A stretch of DNA of 64,000 nt from Toxonevra muliebris (Eukaryota; Arthropoda; Insecta; Diptera; Pallopteridae), in NCBI GenBank assembly GCA_963691655.1, contig OY829327.1, forward strand, positions 54,944,079 through 55,008,078, read 5' to 3'. This document shows positions 25,133 through 36,445 of the stretch, one piece after another. Each line of letters opens with the position of its first letter. Positions within the stretch are counted from its first letter, which is position 1. The notes under the pieces were generated by a model. The model did no database searches and was not told the DNA's origin. It saw only the letters and a list, made by a program, of their open reading frames with translations. A program made the position numbers and the translations under genes.

Positions 25133-27583
25133 CTCGTTACATTATAACTTTTGACTTTTTACACTTTTATTCATTTTTCATCATGATTACAAAATCCTGA
25201 AACATATTCTCTAAACCTTCTCTCCCAACATTCGTCAAATTTCGTTTTCGTTATTGCAGAAATACTTAACTTTAGAAGCAATGTAGAATTTTAAGCTTTC
25301 CGAGGAAAGAGAGTTTGATGTGGTGTTACAAAGAAGAAAGTAAAAACCGGAGATGGTGATTGCGAAGTGGAAGAAGAGGCAGTTTAGTTGGAGAAATGAG
25401 ATAGTGAAAAGGAAGAGTACAAGAGAGTGAACGGTTGTAAAAAATGAGAGAAGAGAGAGAAAGAGGGAAAAAGAATGGATCAGAAAGAACCGATTCGTTA
25501 CATCTCATAGTTCTACTATTTTAACGTAATTTTTTAATTTCGGTGCTGAATCGAGGGTTTCTTCAATTATGCATAACGATAATTTAGAAAAATGTAAATT
25601 TACTTAATTTAAATTTATTTATGCTTAAATTTTTTGAATGTAAGATAATTTTATTCACAAAAAGAATATTTTGTACATGTAATTTTCATTAAATATTCCA
25701 TGTAGAATGGCTGTGAATTATTCTTGACATCCATTAAAACTTGCTGTTCCTGCTGCTAGTACAACTCAACGCCATCTGTTGGGATGCAGCAGTTTTCATT
25801 TATCGGCATTTAACAAAAAAAGTTGTTCCTTTTTGTTTTAGCTTTGTTTTTTTCGTTGCAATATTTTAAGCCAATTAGATGAAACGTTCATCATGAGACA
25901 CACAAAAGTGTCTGGCTGTTTGTCTACTGTGTGTGACTGTGACGATGACTGCTATTGTCAGATTTGGCTATTAAATAGCTGCTGCTACTCCTGTTGTCTC
26001 ATGATAGGCAAGATCCTTCCTTTTCACACTCCTCTCAAACGAAAAAGTTGTGGGGCGCAGCAAATGCATACATAAACATTTTGGGTGAAAGAGTTTGTTG
26101 TTGTTATATGAAAAGGAATTTTAATTGAAAAGTTTTTTAAATTTTTTTGCTTTTTGCTTGTACCTAGCAATACAATTTTATTCATATTTGAATCCAATTT
26201 ACATTTGAATTGAACGCGCGATGGTTATTCTCCCTTTCTTCTGTTTCATATGTTAACAAAATGAAATGTTTTCATTTAGATTTCATTGCCAAAAATTAGC
26301 GTCAGTTAATACCCATAGAGACGACCCCCTTTCAGCCATGCAGACGCAGACCGACTGTGCTGACCCAAGCGAGACTTCTTTAACATATTTCAAATGCCAG
26401 CGAAATTCACATTTATCGTTTTCAGCACAGATATGAACTACTGCCTGCGTCACCCTTCGAAATCGAAATTCCCATGCAATGACTGCATGCCCCCAGCGTA
26501 CCCGCCCTTCATATCGCTGTCATAGCGAATAAAGCGTACTTCGAGTACCGAACAAATACAGAGAGAAGTTCATGCTTGAAAAAGAATTCAAATTCAAAAG
26601 TATTTAATTTCAATTTATGGAATTTTCCAAGTAAGCGACCAACCATGCACTAAACTGAGCGAACAAATTGAAGAGCAGCAGTTGAGCGTGCAGAGAAAAA
26701 GGGAGCTGCGAGTCAGGAGCCATGAACCAGGGAGTCGTTGGTATAGGATGATAACCAAATATTTATAGCAACATTGGCAGAAGAAGAATCTCCTACATAT
26801 TCTCGTCGTTTATTTGCGAACGTTTACCAAAAAATGATTTCGTTTTGTTATTTCTAAAACAAAAAAAAAAACAAAATAGAAAAATGATTGCAGAATGAAA
26901 TAAAAGCTTTTATTTTTAGCTCAACTTGCTGTTTGCTGTTTGGTGCTTGACGCTCAGTGTTTAAGAGACGACGCTGTGGGGTTTTTAGGTTATGCATGCG
27001 AATGGGCGAATTGCGGGTTAATAATTTGGGGTCTGAGTTCTGTTATTATTGTATACTGACGATGATGAATGCAACTGCCACTTGCGATTATTCGCAAATC
27101 AAAAATGAACGTGTTGCTTTCATCTTTTTTTGATTATATTTTGTTGCTGATGTTTAAGAGAAGTAAAGTTGAATTGAATTAGTTTTTTTTTTTTCATATG
27201 AATGAAATGAATGCTATGATTGTAACCCTTTTTTTACTGGTGTCTACACGTACACGCATTGAACTTTCAATTAAATATTTCAATGTGAAAAATTGAAATT
27301 GAAAGCTGCTTTCAGTAAGTTGTGTGAAATATTGAATATGTTATGAAATTTGCAGTAAATCTTTAAATTCAATTCACGACTCTTACAATTAAAATTTGTG
27401 CTTTCAGAAAGTCTCATGATGAATATATTAGAAATGAAACTTTAAACGTTGGTTGGGTGGTACGATTTGTTACACTGCGTTATGACCAGGGGGAGAGTAA
27501 AAATTGGTCAAAAATTGGTAACGTTTTCAAATATAAGCCACTATTATAGAATGCTGGTAAGAATCATCACAGAGATCATTGAT
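25133..27583. other. Gene-free DNA with a purine-rich tract
   Basis: Position 25325-25500 is almost entirely purine on the plus strand (AGAAGAGAGAGAAAGAGGG and similar). The rest is AT-rich with no supportable gene. Confidence 0.5.
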
Positions 27584-27793
27584 GAGGAATCGTGGCGGGT
27601 TCCGAAACGGCCGTATGATTTGCCTGCTCTTTATACATTTGCGACTTAGTCACTTTGCCTCTTCGACAAAAAAATGACGTTTCATTAAGCCTAATTAATA
27701 AACCTTGAACTGTTGAGTATCAATGAAGTAAACGCCAAACTATGAAATATGAACAATTAGGTTTCATTTTCATAGTCTCTAATAATAATATCC
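27584..27793 (-). repeat. 200-bp dispersed repeat, copy 2, inverted
   Basis: Reverse complement of the repeat at 23771-23976, with GGCGGGTTCCGAAACGGCCG, TTTGCCTGCTCTTTATAC, CGACTTAGTCACTTTG and CCTTGAACTGTTGAGT in order. Confidence 0.7.
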
Positions 27794-27919
27794 CCAATTA
27801 TATATAAAAATAAAACGCCCGTTTATTTGTGCTTCTTCCACTTCTTCCTATACAGCTGAAAGTAATTATTTAAAAATAATAAGTAATAAACATAAATATA
27901 TAATTAATTCATTTGTATT

Positions 27920-28075
27920 GAATGTGCCACGCCCACCTTTTTCCAATCCTAATCACATTTTTGTGTAGAGTGGCATTGCGTTTCCGAAAATATACACACG
28001 AAAGTATAAGACAGTTGTATGAGAGTGCCAAGCGTATTTAGACAATTTTAAACTTAAGGGATCAGGTTAGATGAG
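27920..28075. repeat. Dispersed GCCACGCCCAC repeat, copy 2
   Basis: ATGTGCCACGCCCACCTTTT and, about 95 bp on, TGTATGAGAGTGCCAAGCG match the block pairs of the repeat at 11590-12120. Fragmentary. Confidence 0.4.
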
Positions 28076-28096
28076 AAGCATATTAGGTCGGGGCTT

Positions 28097-30364
28097 TTTT
28101 TTTTTTTTTTTTTTTTTGTACGTTGGCAGGTGGAAATCTTCATAGATACCGTAGAACTCCAGTTCTACGGTTATGTCGGATTCCTACCGACTAAAACCAC
28201 CTACTTCCTCTCATACCACTCTCCCCGCGGGACTACCAGTTGGTATTACTTCGCAGGGCTGGTTCAGCTTTATGCTGTTACTCGTTTGTTGATTCTGTTG
28301 TTTGGATCTATTTGTGTTGTGTCAATAATTGTTTATTGTTCATCACCCATCCTCGTCGTCTTCTGTATTTGCGATATTTCGTTGCGCACGCTCGGCTTTA
28401 CGTTCAGATTCAGCATTCCTTAATAATGTCAGAATGCTCTTCGCCATCTTGCATACTGCATTCCACTTCTCTATCGTTTGGCACATCTGTGCTGTCAAGT
28501 TGGCTACCGTGGGGGGTTCCCCAAAAGCTCTCTCTAGTTCCTCCCTGATGCTGTTGAAGCGTGGGCAGTGGAAAATGATGTGTGTTGAGTCCTCGGGTTC
28601 GCTCGGGCAGTTCGGGCAGAACGGGTCTTCTTCAAGTTTAAATCTGTGCAGATATTGTTTAAAGCACCCATGCCCGCTGAGCATTTGGGTGACGAAATAA
28701 TCGACTTCTCCATGTTTGCGCTCCATCCACGCTGCTATATTAGGGATTAGGTTAAAGGTGCAGCGACCCTTTTTGGACTGCTCCCAGTTTCGCTGCCATT
28801 CCATAATGGTACGCTTCCTCTCTTCTGTTTTCCTGACGTTCGTTGGCCTTTCTCCAGTTATACTATAAAGGCGCTTCATTTCTATTGCTAGTAGGTCAAT
28901 GGGCAATTTTCTTGCTATGACGCAAATGGCGTCGTCCGACACCGTACGATAGGCGCTGGCAATCCTCAGTGCACTGAGCCTATAAATTGAGCGAATGCCC
29001 TTCATATGTGTCTTCTTTGCGTTCGCCCAGATGGGTGCTGCATACAGTATAACGGAGCTGGTTACCATTGAAAGCAGCTGACGCCTGCCCTCCCGTGGGC
29101 CTCCGATATTCCACATAATGCGCATTAGCGCGCCGTTTATTCTAGCCGCTTTACCACTGACGGCTGCTAAGTGCTCCTTAAATGTCATCCTTGTGTCGAT
29201 GAGTACCCCTAAGTACTTTAGGTGTGGCTGTGAGGTGATGCAATGATCCCCAACTGTGATTACCAGCTCTTCGCGCTGTTTTCTTGTGCTCAATAGCACT
29301 ACCTCCGTTTTTTGGGCTGCCAACTCCAGTCTTGAGCTATTTAACCATCTTCTCACCCTTGCAATTGCATCGTTGCATCTAGCCTGTAGTAAGTCCAGAT
29401 GTTTGGCGACTACTACCATAGCTATGTCGTCGGCATATCCGACGAGTGTGGCATCTTCGGGAAGATCAACTTTGAAAATTCCGTCGTACATTGCGTTCCA
29501 CAATGTGGGACCGAGAACGGAGCCCTGTGGTACACCTCCTGTGACCTCGTACTGCTTCACGCCGTCGTCCGTGTCATAAAGAAGCACTCTATGTTTGAAG
29601 TAATCTGTGATAATTCTCAGCAGGTATTCCGGCACGTTGAAACGTTGCAGCGCACTCATAATCTGGGGCCAGCTCGCAGAGTTGAAGGCATTTTTTATGT
29701 CCAGCGTCAATACTGCGCAATACTTATTTTTGCCACTTTTCCAGCTTTTTCCACTAGTGACTTCGCGAGCAATGTTCATTACTGTGTGTATAGCGTCAAC
29801 TGTGGAGCGCGCTTTCCTGAAGCCGAACTGGAGCTCGGCAAGCCCGCCCGGTTTCTCAAGGAATTCCTGGAGCCTGACGCATATGATACGTTCAAGAATT
29901 TTGCCAAGCGTGTCCAACATACAAAGCGGGCGGTATGATGACGGTTGGTCCGGCAGCTTCCCTGGCTTTAGCAGAAGCACCAATCGTTGGCGTTTCCATG
30001 GGTCTGGGAATACGCCCTCTTTCGGGCAGGCGCCAAAAAGCTTGACGAATATCTCCGGTTTCGTATTTATCGCTGTTTTAACTGCAATGTTGGGAATCCC
30101 ATCTAGTCCCGGGGCTTTGTTGTCAGCGATCCTTCTCAAGGTTTCAAGTACATCGCTGGTAGTGATGTCCGGGGTGACTACACAGGTGTATTGGCTTCGG
30201 TTTGGGACGAGCTGTTCCTGCGGTGTGAAAAGAGCAGCTACCACTGTTCGCATTAGCGATGGGCAGGTCGGCTGTGGGGACCTCGGGCCTCTGAGTTTGT
30301 TCATTACCATTTTATATGCCATACCCCAAGGGTCTAAATCCGCACTATCGCACAGTGCTTTTTG
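28097..30364 (-). mobile_element. R1-clade LINE, 5'-truncated, recent insertion
   Basis: The element lies on the minus strand between two perfect 12-bp duplications AGGTCGGGGCTT (28085-28096 and 30365-30376). Its 3' end is an uninterrupted A tract (T on the plus strand to 28117), after about 220 bp of 3' untranslated sequence. The 5' end is cut within ORF2, so ORF1 and the endonuclease are gone. A clean tail, perfect duplications and an uninterrupted 679-codon frame imply recent arrival by target-primed reverse transcription. Truncation at the 5' end is common for LINEs. Confidence 0.93.
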
Positions 30365-30382
30365 AGGTCGGGGCTTGCTCAT
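28343..30382 (-). CDS. R1-type reverse transcriptase ORF2, N-terminally truncated (679 aa)
   Basis: This is a non-LTR reverse transcriptase without its endonuclease. The RT domain runs from about residue 75 to 400, with DNKAPGLDGIPN near 87-98, the motif A aspartate in TLDIKNAFNS (D228), GGVPQGSVLGP (282-292) and the YADD catalytic box (316-319). The C-terminal domain ends in a CCHC knuckle, C589, C592, H601 and C606. There is no RNase H domain, which with NAFNS and 'GSVLGP.LWN.MYDG' points to the R1 clade rather than I or LOA. The first six residues (MSKPRP) are not the element's own: they come from the 3' half of the target duplication and flanking DNA (30365-30382), and the element enters exactly at codon 7. 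The frame is open further upstream too. A full-length R1 ORF2 is about 1,000 residues. Autonomous activity is not expected without the endonuclease. Confidence 0.92.
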   Translation of the reverse strand: MSKPRPQKALCDSADLDPWGMAYKMVMNKLRGPRSPQPTCPSLMRTVVAALFTPQEQLVPNRSQYTCVVTPDITTSDVLETLRRIADNKAPGLDGIPNIAVKTAINTKPEIFVKLFGACPKEGVFPDPWKRQRLVLLLKPGKLPDQPSSYRPLCMLDTLGKILERIICVRLQEFLEKPGGLAELQFGFRKARSTVDAIHTVMNIAREVTSGKSWKSGKNKYCAVLTLDIKNAFNSASWPQIMSALQRFNVPEYLLRIITDYFKHRVLLYDTDDGVKQYEVTGGVPQGSVLGPTLWNAMYDGIFKVDLPEDATLVGYADDIAMVVVAKHLDLLQARCNDAIARVRRWLNSSRLELAAQKTEVVLLSTRKQREELVITVGDHCITSQPHLKYLGVLIDTRMTFKEHLAAVSGKAARINGALMRIMWNIGGPREGRRQLLSMVTSSVILYAAPIWANAKKTHMKGIRSIYRLSALRIASAYRTVSDDAICVIARKLPIDLLAIEMKRLYSITGERPTNVRKTEERKRTIMEWQRNWEQSKKGRCTFNLIPNIAAWMERKHGEVDYFVTQMLSGHGCFKQYLHRFKLEEDPFCPNCPSEPEDSTHIIFHCPRFNSIREELERAFGEPPTVANLTAQMCQTIEKWNAVCKMAKSILTLLRNAESERKAERAQRNIANTEDDEDG

Positions 30383-30777
30383 TTCTATTTTGGGTAACAG
30401 TGATGGAACTAAGATCTCAAAAAAAAAAAAAAAATTTCATTCGGTTCCAAAGCTATCGATTTTTTTCCGCTCTCCATATAAGAAACCACACTATGCGGTG
30501 TGTTGAATCGTTCATCCTCAATTAATCAAAGAGAAGACAAATTTTTTTTTTTTTTACTGCTGAAAAATTTCTTCCGCAATATAATATTTGTATACAAAAA
30601 GGAGATTTCTTCAAGGCAAACGAATGTGTGGGGGCAAACTGAGACCCCTGCCATTGATCTTAACGGATTATAAAAACCGATATGTATCAAACAATAACAT
30701 TTACATATAGTATGACAGAAGGGAGGCTCTCCTTGCACTTGCCACTTCCCAAACTAGTTCGGTACTGCCCTAAGTTA
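30377..30777. other. Spacer with homopolymer runs
   Basis: A17 at about 30420-30436 and T tracts near 30542-30555. No gene recognised. Confidence 0.4.
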
Positions 30778-31548
30778 TGTAACGAACCTTCCTGTTTCCT
30801 TTTCTCTTAGCTAAGGTATACTCAGCGAGTAACCAGGGTGCGTAAATAATAACTCACGATAATTTAGTTTAATGCACAATGTTTATTTGTATTATTCACT
30901 TTTACACTGTGATCGTAGGCGTTGCTTCGTATGCTTTGTAGCCTCTGTGTCGCTCGTTTTACCTTCGCTGTGCCTTTCTTGGCGCTCGGTTCTCTTCGTT
31001 AGCCTTTCTGGGCTCTCGGTTTGCCTTCGTTGGCGCTCGTTTGTGTTCGTATGTTTTCTTTGTGTGTCTTCGTGTTACTATGGTTAGGTCATTGTCATTT
31101 GTTGTATGGTCAGTGGCAACTTCGTGTGTTCACTACACCAGGGTACGTGGATACGACCCCCTGATGCCAATTAATACCTCAGGGGAATCTTAATCTTGAC
31201 GTAAGGACTTACGCCAAGATCCAATTAATACCCCCTGAATGAATAATGTATCACGAAGAACCTAGCATGCGGACGCTCTGCTGATATAAACTAACGACTC
31301 TTTTGTACTATCCTTCCATGCGGACGCATCGGTTAGGTTTACTACATATAATCTAGCGAATAGAGACCACGACCTAAGTCTGAGTGTCTTCTTCTGTGCG
31401 ATGCATGTCCTTTTAAATCAATTTCTTCTTGTTTTACCGTATTATTTCCATTCTGTGAATTATATATATTATAATTAATTAAATATAAATATTAATATAT
31501 GTTTATCGGCATGTATGTGTAAATTACTGATAATTGTATGTCGTCACA
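30778..31548 (-). mobile_element. Candidate solo LTR 1, 771 bp
   Basis: Plus-strand ends are TGTAACGAACC and GTCGTCACA, so in the opposite sense it runs TGTGACGAC to GGTTCGTTACA, with canonical TG and CA ends. The flanks GTTA (30774-30777) and GTTT (31549-31552) match at three of four positions. A minus-strand AATAAA lies near 30883, as expected for a polyadenylation signal. Position 30938-31040 holds imperfect 30-bp repeats around TTGGCGCTCGGTT. Size and both ends match the element at 41545-42317. No internal retroelement genes adjoin it, so it is probably a solo LTR of a Ty3/gypsy-like element; the superfamily is inferred only from the LTR ends and short duplication. Confidence 0.6.
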
Positions 31549-34169
31549 GTTTCTAATAAAAGAAGCATCTCCCAAAAAGTACAACTCATTTGGCTGCCTG
31601 GTTGATTGCACAACATATCGAACAATTCTCCTAAAGAGATATTCCAATTCCAAGCTTTAGAAAAATTATGAAAACTCCGAGGGCTTCACATTAGGCTTTT
31701 ACTGTCGGCGGTGATTAGAAAAAGTAGTGAACTCCTCCCCTAAAATCTCATGCCTGTGAGGTTTTACGATGCTTAAAACCAAGCAGTGGCTTCTTATGTA
31801 ATTTGTGTGCTGAATACTAATCGGGATAGAGTTTTTATGTCTCATCTCAAAAGTGAAAAACAGCAATTTTACTAGTATCTCTAAAAATTGTTGATAATTT
31901 CCTATTAACCTATACTTAATTCAATCCTTAAAATCTTAAAAATGTTCTACTCTCTACTAAAACCTCCAGAAATAAATATTTAGAATTTATTAGTTTCGTT
32001 ATGAAATACTTCCAATGATAATTTCTGTATAATTCTCTAATTGTCGTATATTTTTCCAAATTAACTAACAATCAGTTTTATAAATTTACATGGCAATATA
32101 TATTTAAACTAACGATACAATGCTGCCGCCTGTTATTCCCTGACAGAGCAGTCAGAGGAAGGCAGATGCACAAACAACAATAATAAAACTAAAATTTAAT
32201 TTGAAAACCTAAATTGCACATAAGAATACAATTATTACAGTAATTACAATGATTTATCATTTTACTCCTTCGCACAGAGTCCTTACACCATTCCCCCTCT
32301 CTACTCCCCACCCTACGGCATTTAGCGTGCACCATTACAACACGCAACAACACAAGGTCTTGAGTGCGAAACCACAGCCAGCAACAACAAAAACAAGCTT
32401 CAATTGCTGTTGGTACTTTTGTTTTTGTTGTAAACGATGTTGTTGTTGGTGGTGTTATTATTTCTGTTGCTGCGGCTATTGTTGTTGTTTCTTTTCTTGA
32501 AAAAGCAATAATATCTTGTAACGACCTTAATGTATACGTAAATACATACATACATACGCACTTTCTCAGCCTCTAGCGTGTTCTGTGCTTATATACACAT
32601 ACATACAAACATACATTTACAAGTATATAAGTAGGTATGTGTGTGTTTTTGAGAGTGTTTTTGTATGTGTTTGAGTGCCTCTTATACTACAAGTGCAAGC
32701 AAATTTAGAAAGATTTAAAGATTTTTCAATGTATCCTTCTAGATTTTTTGAACTAGAAAGTCGCAAATGGTATTAATTTAATTTTTAAAATAAGCTGTTG
32801 TTCTTGTTGTTTATTTATGGGGAGAGCGAGCAGCTAGAGTGGAAAATTTAATTATAAATGTTAGTCAAAAAGAACAAAAAAAAAAAAAAAAAAAGTTTGT
32901 GGCCACAACAACGCATTCATTTCAAGTAATATGGTTGGTAATTATTTTATAGAAATATACTGTGCAAAAAACCGTGATATTTATCTTTTTATTTTAATAA
33001 AAAAGTCGGCGTTTAAAGGTTAAAATCCGTAATTATGTTTTTGTTGTGCATTGAATTTTTTATGCAGCATTAGCACAAAATTTTCATTGTCATAGAGTTA
33101 ATTATATACTTACGTATGGAAGTATGTATGTATGGGTGTGTGTGTGTGTGTATGTATATGTATAATACCATTTTGTAACGGGTAACTAAGTTTATTTGAA
33201 ATCATAGTAGTGCGAATATGAATAGAGGAGCTACAGCAGTTACTGGCGAACTCAAGCGAGAGTTCGAACTTGCGTGCATAATCAGTTTTAAAACACAACA
33301 ACTATAACTTATAATCAGTGGGAAATGAACACACATGCTGTAAACATGAAGAGACATACAGGCACATTTAATTTATAGCGACAAAATATATATGTTTAAA
33401 AAATGTTTCAAGCACCGTACTTCAGGTCATGTATATTTCCGATACGTTTCGCCGGCAATTACCTGTTGATTCTTGGTTATCTTCTTCTTATGCCTTGCCT
33501 TTCCTGCCCCAGCTATAGAGTGAATTTCCTCTATTGAATGCAATTCTGTTTAGTTTCTTAAATTATTTTCCAGTATTTCTTTTTTCAAGTGTTTTCTTCC
33601 AAGTGTTCTTAGCACTTCCCGCACTCTTGACGGCATATCTCTGTCGGTTGTTGCAGATTATGCCCAATGTAGCTCAATTAACACAACTTAACCGATTTTG
33701 AACATCTGTTAGATTTTTCGTACAGCAATTTTGAAAATTCATTAAAAACCTTTTTAAAAACTTATTCCAAAAATAATGGCTGTTTAATAATTTCACATGT
33801 ACTGGCTTTAAAATTACATTCTATATTTTATCTGGCTAAAGAGGCTAGGTAAACAGGCTTACCTTTTTTTCAGGAGTTTATGGGAATTAACAAAAAATCT
33901 TAAATGAATTTATTTTACTTTGAAATAGTAAATATATTTAGATAAAATTGTAACTAAACAGGTTTCCGTATATATTTGCAAATTACTGCTGGACGAATTA
34001 AAAAAAAAAAAATAAAAAGACCTAGAAAAAATTTCGGCAAATTTGTATTTTACCCAAATTTTGTTATTTTTATCTTATAATAACTTCTAAACTAATGTTT
34101 TTTCTATACTCGTACGTAAATGTAAAATGAGTATAGTATGTTTATTTTGTTAGACAGTTCGTCACCTTA
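31549..34169. other. Gene-free, microsatellite-rich DNA
   Basis: CAA/TTG tracts at about 32376-32500, (CATA)n near 32541, an A run at 32876-32895 and (GT)n near 33136-33152. No supported gene. Confidence 0.5.
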
Positions 34170-34173
34170 TTAA

Positions 34174-35629
34174 GGGAAGTTATCGTTGAGAGCAGGGCCG
34201 TAGCCAGAAATTTTTTTCGGGGGAGGTTTTCATTCTGATTTTTAAATACAATAAATTAAATCGATGATACATTTGATGGACCCTACAAAATTAAAATTTT
34301 AGGAAAAATTTTCCGATTTTTTTTATATTAACCTCAAATAAATGGCCAAAAGTGACAAAAAATTCCCAGAATAATCAAATTAAATTTTTTCAAATAAATA
34401 TTATTCAATGTGCGTTCTAGTGCATTTTTTTTTATCGTGAGGGACATAATTTCATTAACTCATTGACTTCCCACTTCTCATGATGTACCCAACTTCAAAA
34501 AAATCACCAAAAATAGTAGAGGCTCTTTTTTTTCAAATGATCATCATTGGGAATTTGAGCCATTATCAATGATAAGGAACCCGGATGAGGTTGGCTTATA
34601 TTCCCTAAATTTGTGAACTCACAGCATTGAAAGATATCTTTCTAGTCGTGGTGCTCTGAGCAATAATGCGTTAAAAAATTAATTATACTTTAAGATTGCC
34701 TCCTAAAACTGCATGGGTTTTGCTAATGAGATGGAGTTTTTGCGATAGAATTTTTCACGTTGAACACGAATCTGAGGTCAAAAATTTCCCATCATGTCAC
34801 GTTTTAGAAAAAAAATGGGGTTCAAGCAAGTCTAATTTTACAAGGATCCGATAATTTTTTCTATTTTTATTAATTTTTAAACTTTTCAAACTGATTCAGG
34901 ACGAAACTTTAAATCAAAAAGAGTTACTGACCTAGAAAAACTATGATTGCAGGAGTGCTCAATATCACCTCCTCTTTTTGAATCCGTAGTCAAACCTCAT
35001 GTCGAAGAAAACAAATCGGATTTGATCGCATAGTGTAACTAAGATTTCAATTTTTTTTTATATATTTGACTTTTTAGAAAAAAACCGATGGAAGTAAAAA
35101 ATATCGTTAAATAGATCTTATTTTGACTTTTTCCCCATCCATTGGCAATTAATCTCAAAAATTTGAATAAAGTTTCCACATTTCGGAGGGGGGAGGGGGT
35201 CAGAACCCCCAAAACCTCCCCCTAAATACGGCCTTGGTTGAGAGGCATGAAAAGTGTACGGACTTCGGGAATATTTTTTTGAATATAACATGAGTTTTAA
35301 CGTATTTTATTCTTCTATCATTGGAAAGTAAATTCCAGTATTATTTATAAAAAATTGTGGCTCCCGCCAAATGAAAAATGGATAACAGTCGTATAAAAAA
35401 CCCAATTTTTGGACTGTTGTTTTTTTTTTTTGTTTTTGCTGATGGACGCTAAAGAATGCTATTTCCAGAAAAACGCATTTAAAGTTAAACGTTCTAAGGA
35501 ATCCGGCCGGCGGACGGTTCCGCTCAACAAGTTGTAAATTATAAAATACTTTATAATTGAAAATATCATTTCACCCACGTGTTCTAAACATTTTAGACAT
35601 GCAAACTATGTTGTTGTCGTCCTGAACGC
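34174..35629. mobile_element. TTAA-bounded element, copy 2, interrupted by hAT
   Basis: Bounded by TTAA at 34170-34173 (followed by GGGAAG) and 35630-35633. Leaving out 34193-35244, it aligns with copy 1 (17021-18224) without the nested 649-bp insertion. Shared blocks include GCATGAAAAG, TTTTAACGTATTTTATTC, GTAAATTCCAG, CAGAAAAACGCATT, GGTTCCGCTCAACAAG and CCCACGTGTTCTAA. No coding capacity. Confidence 0.6.
34193..35236. mobile_element. hAT non-autonomous element, CAGGGCCGTA family, 1044 bp
   Basis: Ends are CAGGGCCGTAGCCAG and, reverse-complemented, CAAGGCCGTATTTAG, followed by G-rich inverted segments (GGGGGAGGTTTT). The perfect 8-bp duplication GTTGAGAG flanks it (34185-34192 and 35237-35244). 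No intact transposase frame is present. Relatives are the longer decayed copy at 24027-25132 and a fragment at about 44945-45060. Confidence 0.88.
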
Positions 35630-35633
35630 TTAA

Positions 35634-36135
35634 GCGTAAGCTTACAACAAAAATGTCAAACAGTTTCAATAAACAAAAATCAATCCACTCTTTTATTAAC
35701 TAACATTACTAATTTCAAAAATGTTGAGCTTTTTTTTAACTGTTATATCTGCCAAAAATTATGAAAAATTAAATTTCAAATCTAATTTAAGACGAAACAA
35801 TGAAAACATTAAGAGTAATTCATTTCCGATCAGCGACCTTAAATTTTTGTTATATCGATCTTGATCGTTAGTATTTCCAAAAGAAATTTGGGTTATAAGG
35901 ATAATTTACGTCGCTTTTCACAAATTAGTTATCAAAATTTTCCAAATAGGGTGGGCGAATTTCTTAGAAACTTACCCGAGTATTACAAAATGCTACTTCA
36001 CATGTTTTCACATTGCCAACACGACGAATGTCTTTCTCAAAACTCTTTATTTCATTCTTCACTTTAATTTTTTGAAATAAAAAAGTTATTAGAGAAATAA
36101 TAATTTAAAAAAAAATCAGTTTTAACCATTGCGGG
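35634..36135. other. Unassigned spacer
   Basis: AT-rich; nothing recognised. Confidence 0.4.
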
Positions 36136-36139
36136 TGCC

Positions 36140-36445
36140 TCTGTTTTTATTTTGGTTGCCCATAACAAATACCGCAATTAAAATTTTATTTTGTTTACCC
36201 ATAAACAATTTGAAAGTCATCAATTTTTTTTGGTTACCCATAAGAATTATCACAACCAAAATATTTGTTTGGTTACTCTTAACCAATATCGCATTAAAAA
36301 ACCGTTATTTGTAACCAAAAAAAAAAACATTGTGGTGATATTTGTGATAATTGTTATGGGTAACCAAAAAACAAATTTTGGTTAAGATATTGGTTATGGG
36401 CAACCAAAATAAGATTTTAATTGTGGTTTTGGTTATGGATAATTG
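36140..36445. repeat. Bidirectional GGTTACCCATAA array
   Basis: Units containing TTTTGGTTACCCATAA recur about every 40 bp in forward sense (near 36151, 36190, 36228 and 36270), then in reverse sense as TTATGGGTAACCAAAA (near 36354, 36392 and 36428). The array is thus a large imperfect palindrome. It is the better-preserved relative of 1262-1545. Confidence 0.75.

Noticed and set aside
29256..30365. Three plus-strand open frames (107, 179 and 252 codons) as genes
   Set aside because: They are antisense shadows of the R1 reverse transcriptase frame on the minus strand.
32189..32551. 120-codon minus-strand frame
   Set aside because: Cysteine/threonine-rich translation of a CAA/TTG microsatellite; no domain.
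36140..36445. CRISPR-like array
   Set aside because: Repeats are diverged, change orientation and lack distinct spacers; this is eukaryotic DNA.
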